Source: Brevipalpus yothersi (lineage: Eukaryota; Arthropoda; Arachnida; Trombidiformes; Tenuipalpidae). From it: a stretch of 64,000 nt of DNA. The notes beneath the pieces were generated by a model. It saw only the letters and a list, made by a program, of their open reading frames with translations, had not been told where the DNA came from and searched no databases. Of the stretch, positions 46,590 through 59,898 are shown in pieces (within the stretch, counting starts at the first letter, position 1; every line of letters starts with the position of its first letter). The stretch lies in assembly GCA_003956705.1 (NCBI GenBank), contig QZCP01000187.1, forward strand, positions 18,989-82,988. The letters run 5' to 3'. The translations under genes and the position numbers were made by a program.

Positions 46590-48048
46590 TCTTCAATATC
46601 ATAAAAAATCAATTCATACGAGCTGTTAAATCATTTTTTTTCTTTCTCATTAGATAAGTTATAATTTTCTTCAATACCAACGTTTTTGAATAATTTGCAA
46701 GTCAGAACTCTTCTTAACGTACAAAATTATCATTTTTTCTATGCTATTAAACTTCCTTTTAACCCAAACTGTCCAAAAGATGGTCACCTATACTTTCAAC
46801 CAAAATCTCATTTCCCTAGACAACTGATCTGAGACTGAGTGACAGAATGACACGAGAACTTCAAACTGTTCCTGACGGAAGTTTGGAATATTTTTTCTCT
46901 AACGAATCATGATTGTAATTGATGTACAGTATAGCAGTTTATCGATGTGTCAGTGAGGACACCTCTTTGATTGAAAATTTGGAAACTTAATAACACACAA
47001 ACATACACACAAATCGTGATAATAAAAGTTCCAAACTTGACCCATTTGTAGAGTGAAACACAACCAGTATTGAGGGTTCGAAGCAAGTTCGAGCCCATGG
47101 TGAATCTGTGTCAAACTCAATCTCGAGAGTATGTATGAGTGAAAGTGTATATTTTTCATTTTATATATACCTGCCAATTGCTTACGGTCAAATTGATCAA
47201 GATTTCACCTCGATTCTATCACTTTCCATCTCCACCCAAATTGGCTAACTTGTTCATACACTCGTTCAATATTCAAACCTCTTAGATCACGCATTAGATG
47301 ATATGTGATTGTATCTGACCGATATTATCGATTGACACCTGATTTTTGGAGAAATATTGTAATAGAAACTAAAATTTCCTCTTCTTCTCATAGACATTAG
47401 AATAATGAAGCCTCAATATCATCAATTCGAAGGATCCACACAAGCTGAATATTAATCAATTGTTAACTACTTATTGAACGCAAGACTACAGGTGTTTGAT
47501 GTTACATTTTTCGCGCCACAAAAAAACATGAATTCCTGAAATTCCAATACGTACAAGCTTTTCTGAGAGTATTGAGCGATATCTTCCTTTGTTCTCAACG
47601 CCCACCTGGTATTCGATAGCGTTTCTATTCTTGATACAATGTGCACTGGTTTTTACTATATTTGAAGTGGATATAATCATGAATATGCATCTTGATGAAA
47701 CGAAATTAATTCAACAAAAAGAATGTCCCTGATAATTTCTTTTTTGGTTCTTTTTTTCACCAAGAACTTAGAAGCTTAAGAACTGTCGAACTGAGCAGTA
47801 ACAACAGCATTGAAGATAAGAAGAAAATCGGGAAGAAGAAAAAGAATACCAGTTCATGAAGATTAAAGTGAAAATTTTCCACTTTCGCTAGGCTTCACTT
47901 TGGAAAGAAAGAGGAAGGCTGCAAAATAGATCCGTAAGCAAGCCTCATCTACAAACAATTGAAATAAAATGGGCTTGGTATGGCCACGAATATGGATGCA
48001 TTGATGTGGACAAACAAAAACATTATTCTCAAGATAGATAGCTATAGT

Positions 48049-48051
<3 letters not shown>

Positions 48052-48126
<75 letters not shown>
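48052..48126. repeat. (GA)n microsatellite
   Basis: Perfect GA run of about 75 bp. Confidence 0.98.
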
Positions 48127-48128
<2 letters not shown>

Positions 48129-49386
48129 ATTGAATGCGAATATATGTATGAATATTGACTTGAAGCCAGAAAATTTTGCTTATCTCGAAAACAATTGGAC
48201 GAGGTCATCGTCAACGGATCAGTAGAAGAGTGAATTCGTTCTCAAGAGTATCAAGTACAGCTAAGTTGATGATAGTAATAATCACTTGTTGAGAATCGAA
48301 TTTTTGCTCTTGAATTGAAGAAAAAATATGATGATGGACATGTAGCCAAACTGATCTCTCTTACTTACCTTGAATCATTTTCATCACTTGTGCCTCTTTC
48401 TTCTTCTTTTTTTGCTTCTCTCGCATTCAATCACTCTTTTTGCCTTGATTGCTATGTTTTTGTGGTCAATTTTGATCTGAAAATATTTCCTGTTACTCTA
48501 CACTATCAATGGCCAACCTTGTCGCTGCTAGAATCAATATTAAAGCTATTTTTTCGAAAAACATTAATCCACAGTCGATAATCGGCTTAATCGAAACAGG
48601 AATAGATTTCAGGCTGCATATCGACACATCACAAATTTTCCCAAAGAATTGCTTGATAAAGGGACATAATGAGTGGGGCAAAGTTTCGATAAGCAAAAGA
48701 AAATTTGAGGTACTTAATTTTTTCATCGTCACTGGAGCGCGATTATACACACAGAGCGTGAGTAGCTAAGGAGTTGGCCAAGGCTAAACTAGGCGATTTG
48801 AAAATTAATACTTCTAGATTCAGATAAGTGTCGATGATTAAAGGTGTATGCACATGTGAGTATTTCTTTTATGTAAACTACATTCTACGGAAAGGTATTT
48901 CGATCTCTAGGCAATTTAAACTGGATAGTCTAACTGAAGCAACGTAAGATCATTTGAGCAAAGTTTCTCTCTCTTTTACCGCCAGACCATTATTTTCCAA
49001 GGTTCAGAGATGTAGAGAAAGAAAACTTGCACAATTGTTGATCCTTTCCACAGTGGTTAGCATAATTTCTTTTATAATTCACAGTCGTGATGAAGCTAGA
49101 TTGAATCAAGCGGCTTAATTATTCTCTCTAAGCATCAGGTATCATTGTAAACTCATCTATGCTTTGCATTCTAAAATATGAATTTTTTGTTTAAAGCGTG
49201 TCTTGAGAGGCTCCTTTTAGATATGCATTCCGCTAATCGTTCAGCCGTTTCGAACGAATGTTTCGAAAAAAGTTACGTCAAAAATTTTTCCGCTCTCTCT
49301 GTGGAAAAAATTTCTCAGGGTATAATGTTAATTAGTGAACTGAAATGATAAAACAAAGGTTATACAGCTCATGCATGATGCACTTA

Positions 49387-49447
49387 GTAAGTAAATGAGT
49401 CAGTAGTAGTAATGAAGATTGCTCGGAGCGATTGTAGAAAGTTGCAG

Positions 49448-49524
<77 letters not shown>

Positions 49525-49586
49525 NGTAAGTAAATGAGTCAGTAGTAGTAATGAAGATTGCTCGGAGCGATTGTAGAAAGTTGCAG

Positions 49587-49655
<69 letters not shown>
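49387..49655. repeat. Duplicated unit around a single N: unique 64 bp plus (GA)n, twice
   Basis: The 64 bp starting GTAAGTAAATGAGTCAGTAG, followed by (GA)n, occurs at 49387-49524 and again, identically, at 49526-49655. The copies are separated by one N at 49525. Exact identity of the unique part and the N at the join indicate an assembly join that failed to collapse an overlap. Confidence 0.85.
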
Positions 49656-49658
<3 letters not shown>

Positions 49659-50057
49659 AGGAGGAAGATTGCTCGAGAAAATATTTAAAATGTGGGAGAT
49701 GGGAATGAACGAAGTGAGGATAGGCCCGAAGAACAGTGATAATCCTGAATTTTACCCAAGAATTTATCATCATCATGCTATCATGTGGGAGAGTAGTAGG
49801 AATGGAATGGAAGGTGGAGCAGATTTGAGAGTGTTAAGAGAGTTAAAAAAAGAGGAGGATGAAAGTGAGAGTGAAAATGAAAGTGGCTTGAATGGTGATG
49901 AAGAGAAGATAACGGGGCAACTTCGCCTTCGAACGGCCTGATCTGGACCTGCACCAGTGCTGGTAGCCTGGCAGCCTGGGCCCACCTCTTTCGTTAGCAA
50001 CGTTACGTTCCAAAGTTCTCAAGGATAAATCGCTTTCTCTCCCGCTCTATTGCGGCC

Positions 50058-50065
50058 TATTTAAG
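50058..50065 (+). promoter_or_regulatory. TATA-like box TATTTAAG
   Basis: TATTTAAG 88 bp before the ATG of the Gly/Tyr-rich gene, in a locally GC-richer stretch. Identical octamer to the one at 45281. Confidence 0.6.
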
Positions 50066-50152
50066 GCTGATCTCAGTCCATTTCGAATCTAACTCTGTCC
50101 ACTATCCACTTGTGCCGTTTGCATCAATCAAACATCCACAAAATCTATCAAA

Positions 50153-51216
50153 ATGATCGCCGTCTTCGCTCTCTTTGCCCTCTTCGCCGCCGCTCAAGCC
50201 GGTGGAATCGCCTATGGTCTTAACGGACACGGCGTCGGTGTTGTTGCTGCTCCAGCTCTTGCCTATGGTGGCTATGGATATGGTGGCTATGGTGGATATG
50301 GTCTAGGTCTCGGAGGAATTGGTCTCGGTTACGGTTACGGCAAAGGCTATGGTTACGGTAAGTTCTAATTTATTAACATTTATTAACATTATTCCCAAAC
50401 AATGGTGAACTTGAACTATCTACATGCTAGCTTTGATGCGTTAGCATGGAAAAATTTCATCGAGATATTTTTGAATGATTCAGTTAGGTGCAATATCATC
50501 TAGGGAATGCAAGTGAAGAAAACCCGGGAATAACGGACAAATTTTGATGGCTTATTTCTCTTATTTCTCTCTCAGGTTTGGCTTACCCATCCGGATACGC
50601 TAGCCACGTTGCTCACGTTGCCCCAGTTGTCTCAAAGGTAATTATTTCTCCCAAAAATCTCTAAAACTGAGTCAATGGAGTCTCAAGATTTGCAACACAA
50701 GCTAGAATCTCTTCGTTGTTGTGCATCTTAGAACCTACATCCGTGAGAAAAGTGAAAATCATGGACTTCGTTCTGGTCATGCGCCAACATAGCTTAAGCT
50801 CATCAAAATTGTTGTGAATTGTGTTCGAAATCTTTTGGGATTTTAGTGAATCTGACAAATAGTGAAATTGTTTTCTCTCGACTAATCATTCTACTCATTC
50901 TAGGTTGTTGCTGCTCCAGTTGTCGCTAAGACTATTGTCGCTGCTCCAGTCGTAACAAAATCTGTTGTCGGATATGGTGGCTACGGACTCGGTAAGTTAT
51001 CATTGCGTAGAACTGAATTTTGGAAATTTTCATTGATGCAATTTCCTTCTACTACTCTACTCTACTACTATCCTCTTGACTGATTTAAATTATTTTTCCC
51101 TTCTACCAGGCTATGGAGGCTATGGTCTCGGAGGTTACGGACTCGGCTATGGAGGCTATGGATACGGTCTCGGACACGGCCTCGGATACGGCGGCTATGG
51201 AAAAATCTACGGTTAG
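50153..51216 (+). CDS. Secreted Gly/Tyr-rich structural (cuticle-like) protein
   Basis: Exons 50153-50357, 50576-50637, 50904-50991 and 51110-51216 give 153 residues. A signal peptide (MIAVFALFALFAAAQA) is followed by GYGGYGYG-type repeats, a central hydrophobic Val/Ala/Pro block (VVSKVVAAPVVAKTIVAAPV, spanning exons 2-3), and a second GYG/GLG-repeat block. Gly/Tyr repeats flanking an AAPV block are typical of arthropod cuticular glycine-rich proteins (AAPA/V motifs). It probably forms part of the extracellular cuticle. Codon choice is more GC-rich at third positions than in the neighbouring genes, which suits a highly expressed product. Confidence 0.87.
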
Positions 51217-52291
51217 ATTAATTAAGATTTTAACTGCTGTACAATAGGTTCCCTTTTCCCATTTTATACTGGTCAAACATCATCTAAATAAGTACATACA
51301 GAACAAAGCAAAAGTTTTCTAACATCTCACACAATAAGAGACTTTTTCTTCATATCTCTTTTCTCGCCAATGAACGAAAAATTTACTTGACGATCCTTAA
51401 CAGAATCAAACAGGCCATACAAAACACACTGTTAGTTTTATTTTCTACCAACATCCGACAACGATATAATTGATGAAAAAAATTATACTGCCTGCCAAAT
51501 AAATCTTTTTTCCACCAAACCTTGGATCTCGACCATTCTGCTCAATCTTGAAGTGGACTCACCACTTGCTCCTGAATTAGTTCATAAGTACTGATAACTA
51601 TTAAAACAGTTATAGTTGGGTGTGGAGAGTGATCCTACATGATAGAATGAAGTTTGTGTGTGTTGTTGATTCGTGGTAAAAAAATACAAAAACCTTGAAT
51701 ATCACGTCTGAACTAAATGTTCGACGCGCTATAATGTCGATAAGTATCAAGTGATGGCAAAATTTTTCTTGGTTTCCAACCTACTCATTTGATCATCATC
51801 AGTGATCGAACAAACCATGGCTACATTCCTTTGAAATGCTTGTGACATTGAAATATATTCGACTCACGATCACAAGTACATGTTAATACCATGTAAATAC
51901 AACTTATTCATCGAATTATCGAGATCTTATCCTGACTGACTAGAGTAAAATCCGTGGAATTCTCCATCCAATCAACCAATAATTTCCTTCTTCCCAGGTT
52001 CGGATTTCTCATTCGAGCAAACTACCTTTGTCTCAAGTGTTTCATGAGACATTTCTTCCATCTTAATTCTCTTAGACAATCTTTTGTCAAACAAACGATT
52101 AAGTTCAACCCAAAACAGTTAGTCTCGCTATCCTACGTTTATAAAAATTGATTAATCAATAAAAAAATCATTTTGAGATTCTTGTATCATTTTAATTCAT
52201 TTTCGTTCTCCATTAATGGTTTCATTCTTGGGTACTTTTTCCAATAACAGTACCTACACACACAAATCAATTTGAAATATACATCAGTAGA
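51217..52291. other. Intergenic region, convergent gene ends
   Basis: Lies between the Gly/Tyr-rich gene (+) and the SLC12A8-like gene (-). No gene recognised. It includes AATAAA-like sequence at several places, none clearly assigned. Confidence 0.4.
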
Positions 52292-55200
52292 TTAACTTTC
52301 TGCAAACACTTGACTCATATCTGCAGAGGCATTGTAGGCAGAATCGGTGGGTATTTCCGTTGTAGTGATTGTCTTTTGATGAAATCTTTGGCGTGCTGAG
52401 AAATCAGTCCCTTCTTGAGTCAATTGAGCTGCTGTAGTGCCCATGTCTGGGTCAGTAGTGACCACGAATTGGTGATATTCCTCGGAATCTTTACGGAACC
52501 ATTTTCTTACTTTGCTCGCATAATATTTAAATATTGTAGTTTGAGAAACACCCGGTTGGACACCTGGACTCACATATCCAATATAAAGCCACAAAAGTAG
52601 AGTAATACTGATACTTATCAATGAATACAACCAATGAACGAGAAACATTAAAATAACTTTGAGTATAGCTCCGAATAGAGAAACAATTCGATTTGAGATC
52701 ACACCATTAATAGCTCTGTTCCATTCCTCATTCAATTCAGGATGACTGTTGGTGAATTTTGTTTTTGATTTACCAACACTTCCTGGATCCTGAGCTGATC
52801 TATCAGTACTACTGTCATCAATTCCTGTCATACTTTTCATGGAACTATGTTCATCTGGTGAGACTAGAGAAGAGTCCGAAATCTCGGGACTACTATTTTC
52901 CCTTCGAATGTATATTTTTTCATGAATTTTTGGCTCTTGTACCACAGAGGATGCTGATGATCTTTTCAGTGAGCCTGTGAAGAGTCGATCCAAACTACCT
53001 CTAACAAGGGATCCATATTCTGTTAATCTTGATGAAGTTGATTTGCCCAGTGTAGATGAAGTGGCCATTGGAAATCGACGTGCAAACCTTTCATCTCGCA
53101 TCATTTGTACTTCTGTATTCACAGATAAAGAAAAATGAGCATATTCGATCCATGCAAAAGTCATCAGTGTTGGAATAGTAACGATTGTCGCCAACATATT
53201 GAAATTGGGTAACATTGCAAAGAGGAGTGTGATTAATGCATAAGTTATCAGAGCGAACACAGGCGATTTGTTGGGTCCATAGCCTTTGGCTAAGATACTG
53301 ATTCCAGGAATTATACGCTCGGTGGCCATATCTTGAATTATTCTCGGAACGGCATACATTGAGCTCAAGCTGAACGATAGCGATGAAACGTATATAGCGG
53401 CCGTAATTATATAGCCTAATGCAGAAACTTTGACAGCAATCATATCATCATGAAGAAGAGCTGATCGATCACAAACAGATCCTAGGCCAACCATGAATAA
53501 CAAATAGAGTACCAATGCAGTGGCAATTGAGGCAAATGTGCCTTTGTAAATAGATTCTTCTGGACGATACAAATCATTACTCATATTCACGCCAGTGAAA
53601 ACTCCTGTTACAGCAGGAAAGAAGACACCAAAAACGGCGAATAGGCTATTTTGATTGCCTGGGTGCAAATTTTGGAGAAAATTCTGCTTGCTGAACCCAA
53701 GAATTCCTAGATCTGATGGATGAAGTTGAATTGTTATTAGTCAAATTTAGTCGAAATTTGAGAGCATATGTTTGTATGTACCTGAATTACGGGTGATAAA
53801 TAGTCCTACGAAAAGGTCAACAGCTGCCCCTAAGAGAATTGCAAGTATCAAAAATTGTAATCTCACCACCCACTTGACACCGGCAAAATTAATCAGGAAG
53901 AGAATGAGAATCACAACACCGCTGATTGTCCGTTCAGCCCATGGTTCAGCATTTTGAAGTACCATGAGCATAGATTCAGTGAAGCCAACCACATGGAGGG
54001 CACAATTTACGCTCTGAAAAAATTTATGAAATTAAAAATTATATAACATGAGAATACAGCCATCAACTGTGTTTAAATGAGTGTTGAGACTATCCTTACA
54101 GCTCCAAAACAATAAACTAGACTGATGGCACCTCCAATTCGGGTTCCAAGCACTTGAGAAAGACAATAATGAACCGTCCCTCCGCCAACTCTTTCGATTA
54201 TTTTAATTCCAGCCAATAGTGCTATGCTTGAAATTCCCAAACTCAACAACACGATGCATATCGAGAGAATAATTCCAGCATTGCCCTGTAATAGTTATGA
54301 TAGAGCATCCAATTAGGGCTCGAAAGGAAAAATCTGTCCGGTTGAGAGACGAATTTAGGGTAGATCAATAAATCAGCAGTAAAAAATGGAATATGGTATA
54401 TTTTCTAGAGAATTTTCTCCTACAGACTAAGGGATGATTTTATAAGTAGGCTCTTGGGGAGATATCAATTCACAGTTGATTGGGTCATGAACTTTTCGAA
54501 TTAGAATTTCAATTGCTCTACTGAAGTGGCGCGAACGCCTCTGATTGATGTTCCCTGGTGGTGAGATGGAATCTTTTTCCACTCACTCGAGAATCAGAAA
54601 GAGAATTCGACGAGTAAGATTTTCCAGCAAATGTCAAGAGTCAAGTTTATTTGAGGAAGTCGAGAGTTTTTGCTGATTTTCCCAGAGACATGGAAAGTGT
54701 GTATAGAAGAGAGAAAGTCAACCAGACAGATTTAAGTAATCATGGTAGGCTTTCATATTTAAATTGATCTAATAAAAAGTATGAGCAACTCACCACAATC
54801 CATCCAGCTCGTAAAAGGGTTATGATTCCAAATAGATGAATTAAACATGATGTGTAAACACCGTCCCATGTACCGAATAGGGTGGGCTCGGTGACGAAAA
54901 ATTTAGCTTTCCAGAATGGCTTATCCTCTAGCTGTTGAAAATTGTTTATCATAAAAATTGGTATGAAAAAATTCCGATAACTCAATTGAAAACAGTGAAA
55001 ATATGTGGTTGTTCTGGAGGATAGGCGTTACAACACACGCATTCCACGAGGAATAGGTGAAATCTAAACATACATTAAAAGGTGATACTGCTAAAATATT
55101 TCTACTCTACCTGGGAGTCATGAAATAGTTCATTGTGAAAAAAATTACCAAACAGATGATAGCTTGTGCCTGTGGTGCCTGGATGTCCGGTTGAAGCTCT

Positions 55201-55320
55201 TGCCGCGTCATCGGCACCAGTATCAGGCATACTGGTGCCGGCAGTATCCACAGGTTTATCTATTTTCGAATAGACTTTTGACTCACGAACTGTTGATGAA
55301 GATGATGTCGGTTCATCCAT
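52292..55320 (-). CDS. SLC12A8: SLC12A8-like cation-chloride-cotransporter-family protein
   Basis: Exons 55320-55111, 54931-54794, 54285-54100, 54013-53782 and 53712-52292 give 728 residues (human SLC12A8 714). A Ser/Thr/Asp-rich cytosolic N-terminus (~70 residues) leads into the APC-superfamily core: LFGTWDGVYTSCLIHLFGII (TM1), GNAGIILSICIVLLSLGISS (TM2), RVGGGTVHYCLSQVLGTRIGGAIS, and later FGVFFPAVTGVFTGVNMSNDL (TM6-like, strongly conserved), GPNKSPVFALITYALITLL and AWIEYAHFSL. A ~150-residue Ser-rich loop precedes two or three last helices. SLC12A8 has been reported to move polyamines/amino acids and, in mice, nicotinamide mononucleotide, the latter contested, so I leave the substrate open. 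It lacks the large regulatory C-terminus of NKCC/KCC proteins. Confidence 0.92.
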
Positions 55321-56562
55321 TGATGAGAAAATGATGATGATTGTTAGCGATAAAAAGTTTGTCAATCACAATAATAATAAAGCTCTATGAACAATTAAAT
55401 ATACCGTTATATATACTTTCAAAACGTATTAACGCTCACATATGGTGGTCAATCAATGTTTAGAACCAAACAATCGAAGGGAAAGCGCCTGCAAACTGAA
55501 TCACTCTCGAAGACAACCATCCCAAATATCCCAAATATTGACCAAATAGATTTTAATTAATTATTTTACACCATTTAGCTTAAGATGGTGGTGAATATTC
55601 TCACAGGCAACACGATCAACAAGCAGCCCATGACAACCTCCTAGCAATGGTAGTTGCATGATGAGCGATCGCTCACCACTCAATGAGAGAATGAAGAAAT
55701 TGGCCATCGAAGTGAAGCACGATGGATGAAGGATGCTCCTTTTTCATTCTCGATCGATCGGCCTGGTTAGTGTGAACATGTCTCTCTCTCTCTCTTTCTC
55801 TCTCAAGCCCCTACCACTACCATCACCATCACCATCGAAAGGAGCTTGGTAAAGATGCTTGTGAGATGATGCTTCCTTTTCCTCAACTCCCACTCATTCG
55901 ATCTTAGCATCATCATGAAAATTCACTGGCATTTTTTCATCTCCATTATCGTCTTCTTCTTCTTCTTCTTCTTCTTGCTCATCACCATAATACATTTTCA
56001 TTTCTCTTTCTTCTTTTTTCTTGTTTTTGTCTTGTTTGCTCAACCACTTGCCTGCCTGTCAGTATCAAACTGAACATATTCGTTCCTTGTAGAGAGAAAA
56101 AAAGTGTGACCGCACGAAATGTTGAACAGAAACTCCAACAGATTTTACTGTAGTTTTTTTTCTCCTATCTCTCACATACATTCATCCAAGATGGTTGTGG
56201 ATCAGATCCATATGAACATTATGATGGAGGCATACATAATCTACAGTGATCACAAAATAGCATGAGAGAAATAGAGGCTAACGTATCTTATGATTTATTC
56301 AACTCATCGAAAATGGAGAAACACAGAAAGCAAGAACCCTTTTCATTTTCACCGTTATTCTCGTTGAATTACGATTCCATCTCCTTCCACGAATTTCCTT
56401 CCCTCCATTCTATGCGACCAGCCGCGTCTCATCTATTTAACGTTTGTCGAATAATGTGAGTATAAGATCGATAGAATAGTAGGGCAGAACCGAATTTCCT
56501 CTTCCACAGAAACTCTGTCAATATCTGTGAAGGTGAAACTCAAATTTGATCAAGCTTTCATT

Positions 56563-56621
<59 letters not shown>

Positions 56622-57896
56622 AACGAATGTACATACCTAACCTCATATCATTCTTAAATTATTGGGAGAGAGAGTTAAGAGAAAGAATCCTAATAAACTA
56701 TATGGGACTAGCTCAATTTATCATCGTTCATTTCTGGGACAAAAGCTGGAGAGTGAAAGTGATGAGTAATGAGAATTCCGTTCATCAAGTGGTGCAAACA
56801 GCGGAAGATAGATGGAAGCCAAACAATGGCTTTATTAGTTTAATGAATTAATGAGAATGATAGCAAAATGAGCTATTCTAGAGTAATGATGGCTTAGACA
56901 GGTGATATGATAGATATATCGAAGAAATTTTTCAAATTCCTATCTTCATGATCGAGTTTGGGGATTATCTCAAATTTTTGGAAAAAAATTTAATCATCAT
57001 TTTTTCAAAGCTAAAAAATGTTCATGCCATTCAGCCATGAAAATTTAACCCTCTTCGGGTAGATTGTTGAGAGTAGAAAAAATTTTCCAGGAAATAAAAC
57101 ACTGTAACTTATCATCAAATCATGAATACACCCTGAGAATATATGCTATCTTTTGTTTACACAAAGAATTAGTGAGCTTATAATTCAAGGTGAATAAACA
57201 GTGGATTATTGTAATAAAAAGATATCCAATTTTATCCTACAAAAAAATATTCATCAGGTGTAAATATTTATGGCTTGTGTGAGGTGGATAGCGAAAAAAA
57301 TAGAAAATAATCAATCGATAAAAAGAAGAAATGAACAATGGCGAAACAAAATTTTGATTGTGAACAGGCGTGATTTAAATTTTCTGGTCACATAAAATGT
57401 GGCCATAAATTGAAATTATCATCCAAAATGAAACAATTTTTCCAACATGTTCTGTGAAAGCTTGAGCACGTGATAAAGTGTGTTTGAGCGCCTTTGCGTT
57501 GTTTTCATTGTTCACTATTTACACATAGTCATAGTGTCTATCTATGTAATGACCATGGTAGCGTGAAAAACTTTCGCTATCTTAAATTCAGTTGATGATT
57601 GATTGTCTGATCAATTGAAACATTGTTGAACACAGGTAGCTTAGCGATCAAGAATCCTAATACACTAATCTCGTCATCAACATCTTCGAAAGCAAAACAC
57701 TCCCAAGAACAGCGAATGTAACTTGCTTCGTGAACCTAATTTTGCTGTTTTGTGAATTAATTGTGGAACTAAGATTTAATTATCTGAATCAAGCCCCGCA
57801 ACTACTCCTCCAATTGTCTAGTCACACTGTTTGTCTTTCATTCTCTTGTGCTCGGTGTCACTTTCTAAGTCTTGTGTGTGTGAAAAGCAAAAAAAA
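55321..57896. other. Divergent intergenic region, 2.6 kb
   Basis: Between the SLC12A8-like and acid phosphatase genes. It contains CT and CTT microsatellites (about 55780-55804, 55961-55977) and a (CT)n tract at 56564-56617. No gene recognised. Confidence 0.45.
56564..56617. repeat. (CT)n microsatellite
   Basis: Perfect CT run of about 54 bp. Confidence 0.98.
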
Positions 57897-59898
57897 ATGA
57901 TTCTCAATGATATAAGCTTGTTGTCACAATCAATTCCGTCTCATGTGTCCAAGGGGATTGTGACATTTTTCCTTTTTCGATTAATTCTTTTGATTCATAT
58001 TGGTGAGGTTTTGGTGTATGGGTCAAAGGAATCAGAATTAGTTGCCCTCGCAATCGTAAGTAGACTCCGGCGATTTGTTTACTTTAAATAAATAATCTGT
58101 ATCCAAGCTTGACCTGTATCTAACCGATTTTTTTCCAATCCTCAGGTTCATCGGCATGGTGATCGAACCCCAGTCAATTCTTTTCCCACTGATGCCTACG
58201 GTAATTGTTCATATTGGCCAGATGGTTGGGGCCAGCTCACCAGTGTTAGTTCATTTTTAGTTTTTGAATCAATTGAACAGTTGTTGCCATTTACATTTAC
58301 CATCAAGCAGCCGGTGATAAGAACTCTTTCCCTCTAGAGACTGGAGTCTCTTTGGAATTTTTATAGCAGAAGAATTATTCTAATTACTATGTTTTGATAA
58401 ATTTCAGTGTGGTAAAAGACGAATGTATGAAGTTGGTAAACGAATTCGAAAAAGATATCAGAATTTTTTGCCCCACAACATTCGTGATGTTTTAGTGCGA
58501 AGCTCGGACGCTGATCGGTGCTTGGAAAGTGCAAGTTTGGTTTTGGCTGGCGCATTTCCACCTAAAGATAGATGGATTTGGGAATCAAATTTCCATTGGG
58601 TACCAATGCCAATACACACTACCCCTAAACCAGAGGATGGAATGCTTAATCCGTCTTCAAACTGTCCAGAAGCTCAAAAAGAGTGGTTGAGGATTCACTC
58701 ATCAAAAGAGTTCATTGAAGCTGGATATCCATACAAAGTAAGATAATAAAATACTAATATCATACTGAATGAGTTTTTCTTTCATCTTTCTGTTTTACCT
58801 TACAGGATGTCTTTGAATATCTGACTACCCACACAGGCATGAACGTCACAGATATTGGTACGGCACACCTCATTTCAGATGTGATCAAGATACAGAGAGA
58901 GAACAACTTCACCCTTCCATGGTGGGTGACAGATGAACTCTTCGAAAAACTTCTCAAAATTACCGATCTACTTTTTCGCTTTGACTACTCTACTCAAACG
59001 ATACAAAGGCTTCGGACAGGTATGTAATTTACAAAAGCTGATTTCAAGAGGAGTCATCTTCAATTGTATTTTCGTTTCTCTTCACCTCCAGGTTTACTCT
59101 TCGAGGACATGAAGAATAAGTTTTTCACTGCAATAGATCCGGCACCAATATCGATCCCGGATATTTATTTACCCACTTCAATTAAACCGAGAGTTTTTAT
59201 TTATTCTACTCACGATGCCCTTCTCAGTGCGATGCTAAATGCCCTGGGAGCTTACAATGGGATTGCTCCACCCTATGGGACCACTGCATTTTTCGAATTG
59301 AGAAAAAATTCACATGGTAGACATGAAGTTTCTCTATTCTACTTAAATTCTACTGCTGAACCTTACCCTTTGAAGATGTCTGCTTGTGGGTCTTCTTCTT
59401 GTGACCTCGAACAATTTGTTCGATACATAGATAAATTCATACCTGGTGACTGGCAAGCAGAATGCGGTCTACGCCAATCCAGTGCTGCTTCATTAGGTAT
59501 GAATGACTCAATTTCTGACAAGAATATTCCTGATCACTCAGACCTTTAGTTTCTCCCACCCAAGGTTAATCTCTTTTGTTGCTCCACTGTGTTCATTTTT
59601 TTCTCTTCTATCCAAACGGTAATAAAATTTGCATTTTTTTTCAATTTTTTTCACTTTATATTTGGCTCTGGTTTTTGATTTCATTTTTTTCTGGTGAAAT
59701 CGAAAAACCGATATCAAAAGGCTCGCATTCAAAGCTAATATTATCTCTTCTTCTCTAGCCTACTCACTGCTTTCCATTCCTCTATCTTTCATCATAATCT
59801 TTGGCGCACTATTCTTATTCTACTTCATCATCTCAAGACGCAAGAAAGACAACCATTACGACAGAGAATACTTATATCAGAGATTAACTCTTCTCTAA
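57897..59898 (+). CDS. Lysosomal-type histidine acid phosphatase, membrane-anchored
   Basis: Exons 57897-58055, 58146-58244, 58408-58737, 58806-59019, 59092-59496 and 59759-59898 give 448 residues. The N-terminal signal region (VTFFLFRLILLIHIGEVLVYG) precedes the catalytic V-HRHGDRTPVN (residues 54-63), whose first residue is split from the rest by intron 1. WPDGWGQLTS, VRSSDADRCLESA and STHDALLSA (His308-Asp309, proton donor) complete the active site of the branch-2 histidine phosphatases. The last exon adds one membrane helix and a short tail, REYLYQRLTLL, with YxxL- and LL-type sorting signals, as in ACP2. It hydrolyses phosphomonoesters in the lysosome. If the last intron is retained, the frame runs to a TAG at 59547-59549 and yields a form without the membrane helix. 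Confidence 0.93.

Larger units (their letters stand above)
46590..50057. other. Intergenic region, 3.4 kb, with GA tracts
   Basis: No gene could be supported. It holds (GA)n at 48052-48126 and the duplicated GA-flank unit at 49387-49655. The open frame at 48509-48769 (86 codons) is not recognisable. Confidence 0.45.

Noticed and set aside
48509..48769. Plus-strand open frame of 86 codons with a mirrored minus-strand frame
   Set aside because: Both strands are open over the same stretch, which is typical of chance; no signal peptide, domain or neighbours.
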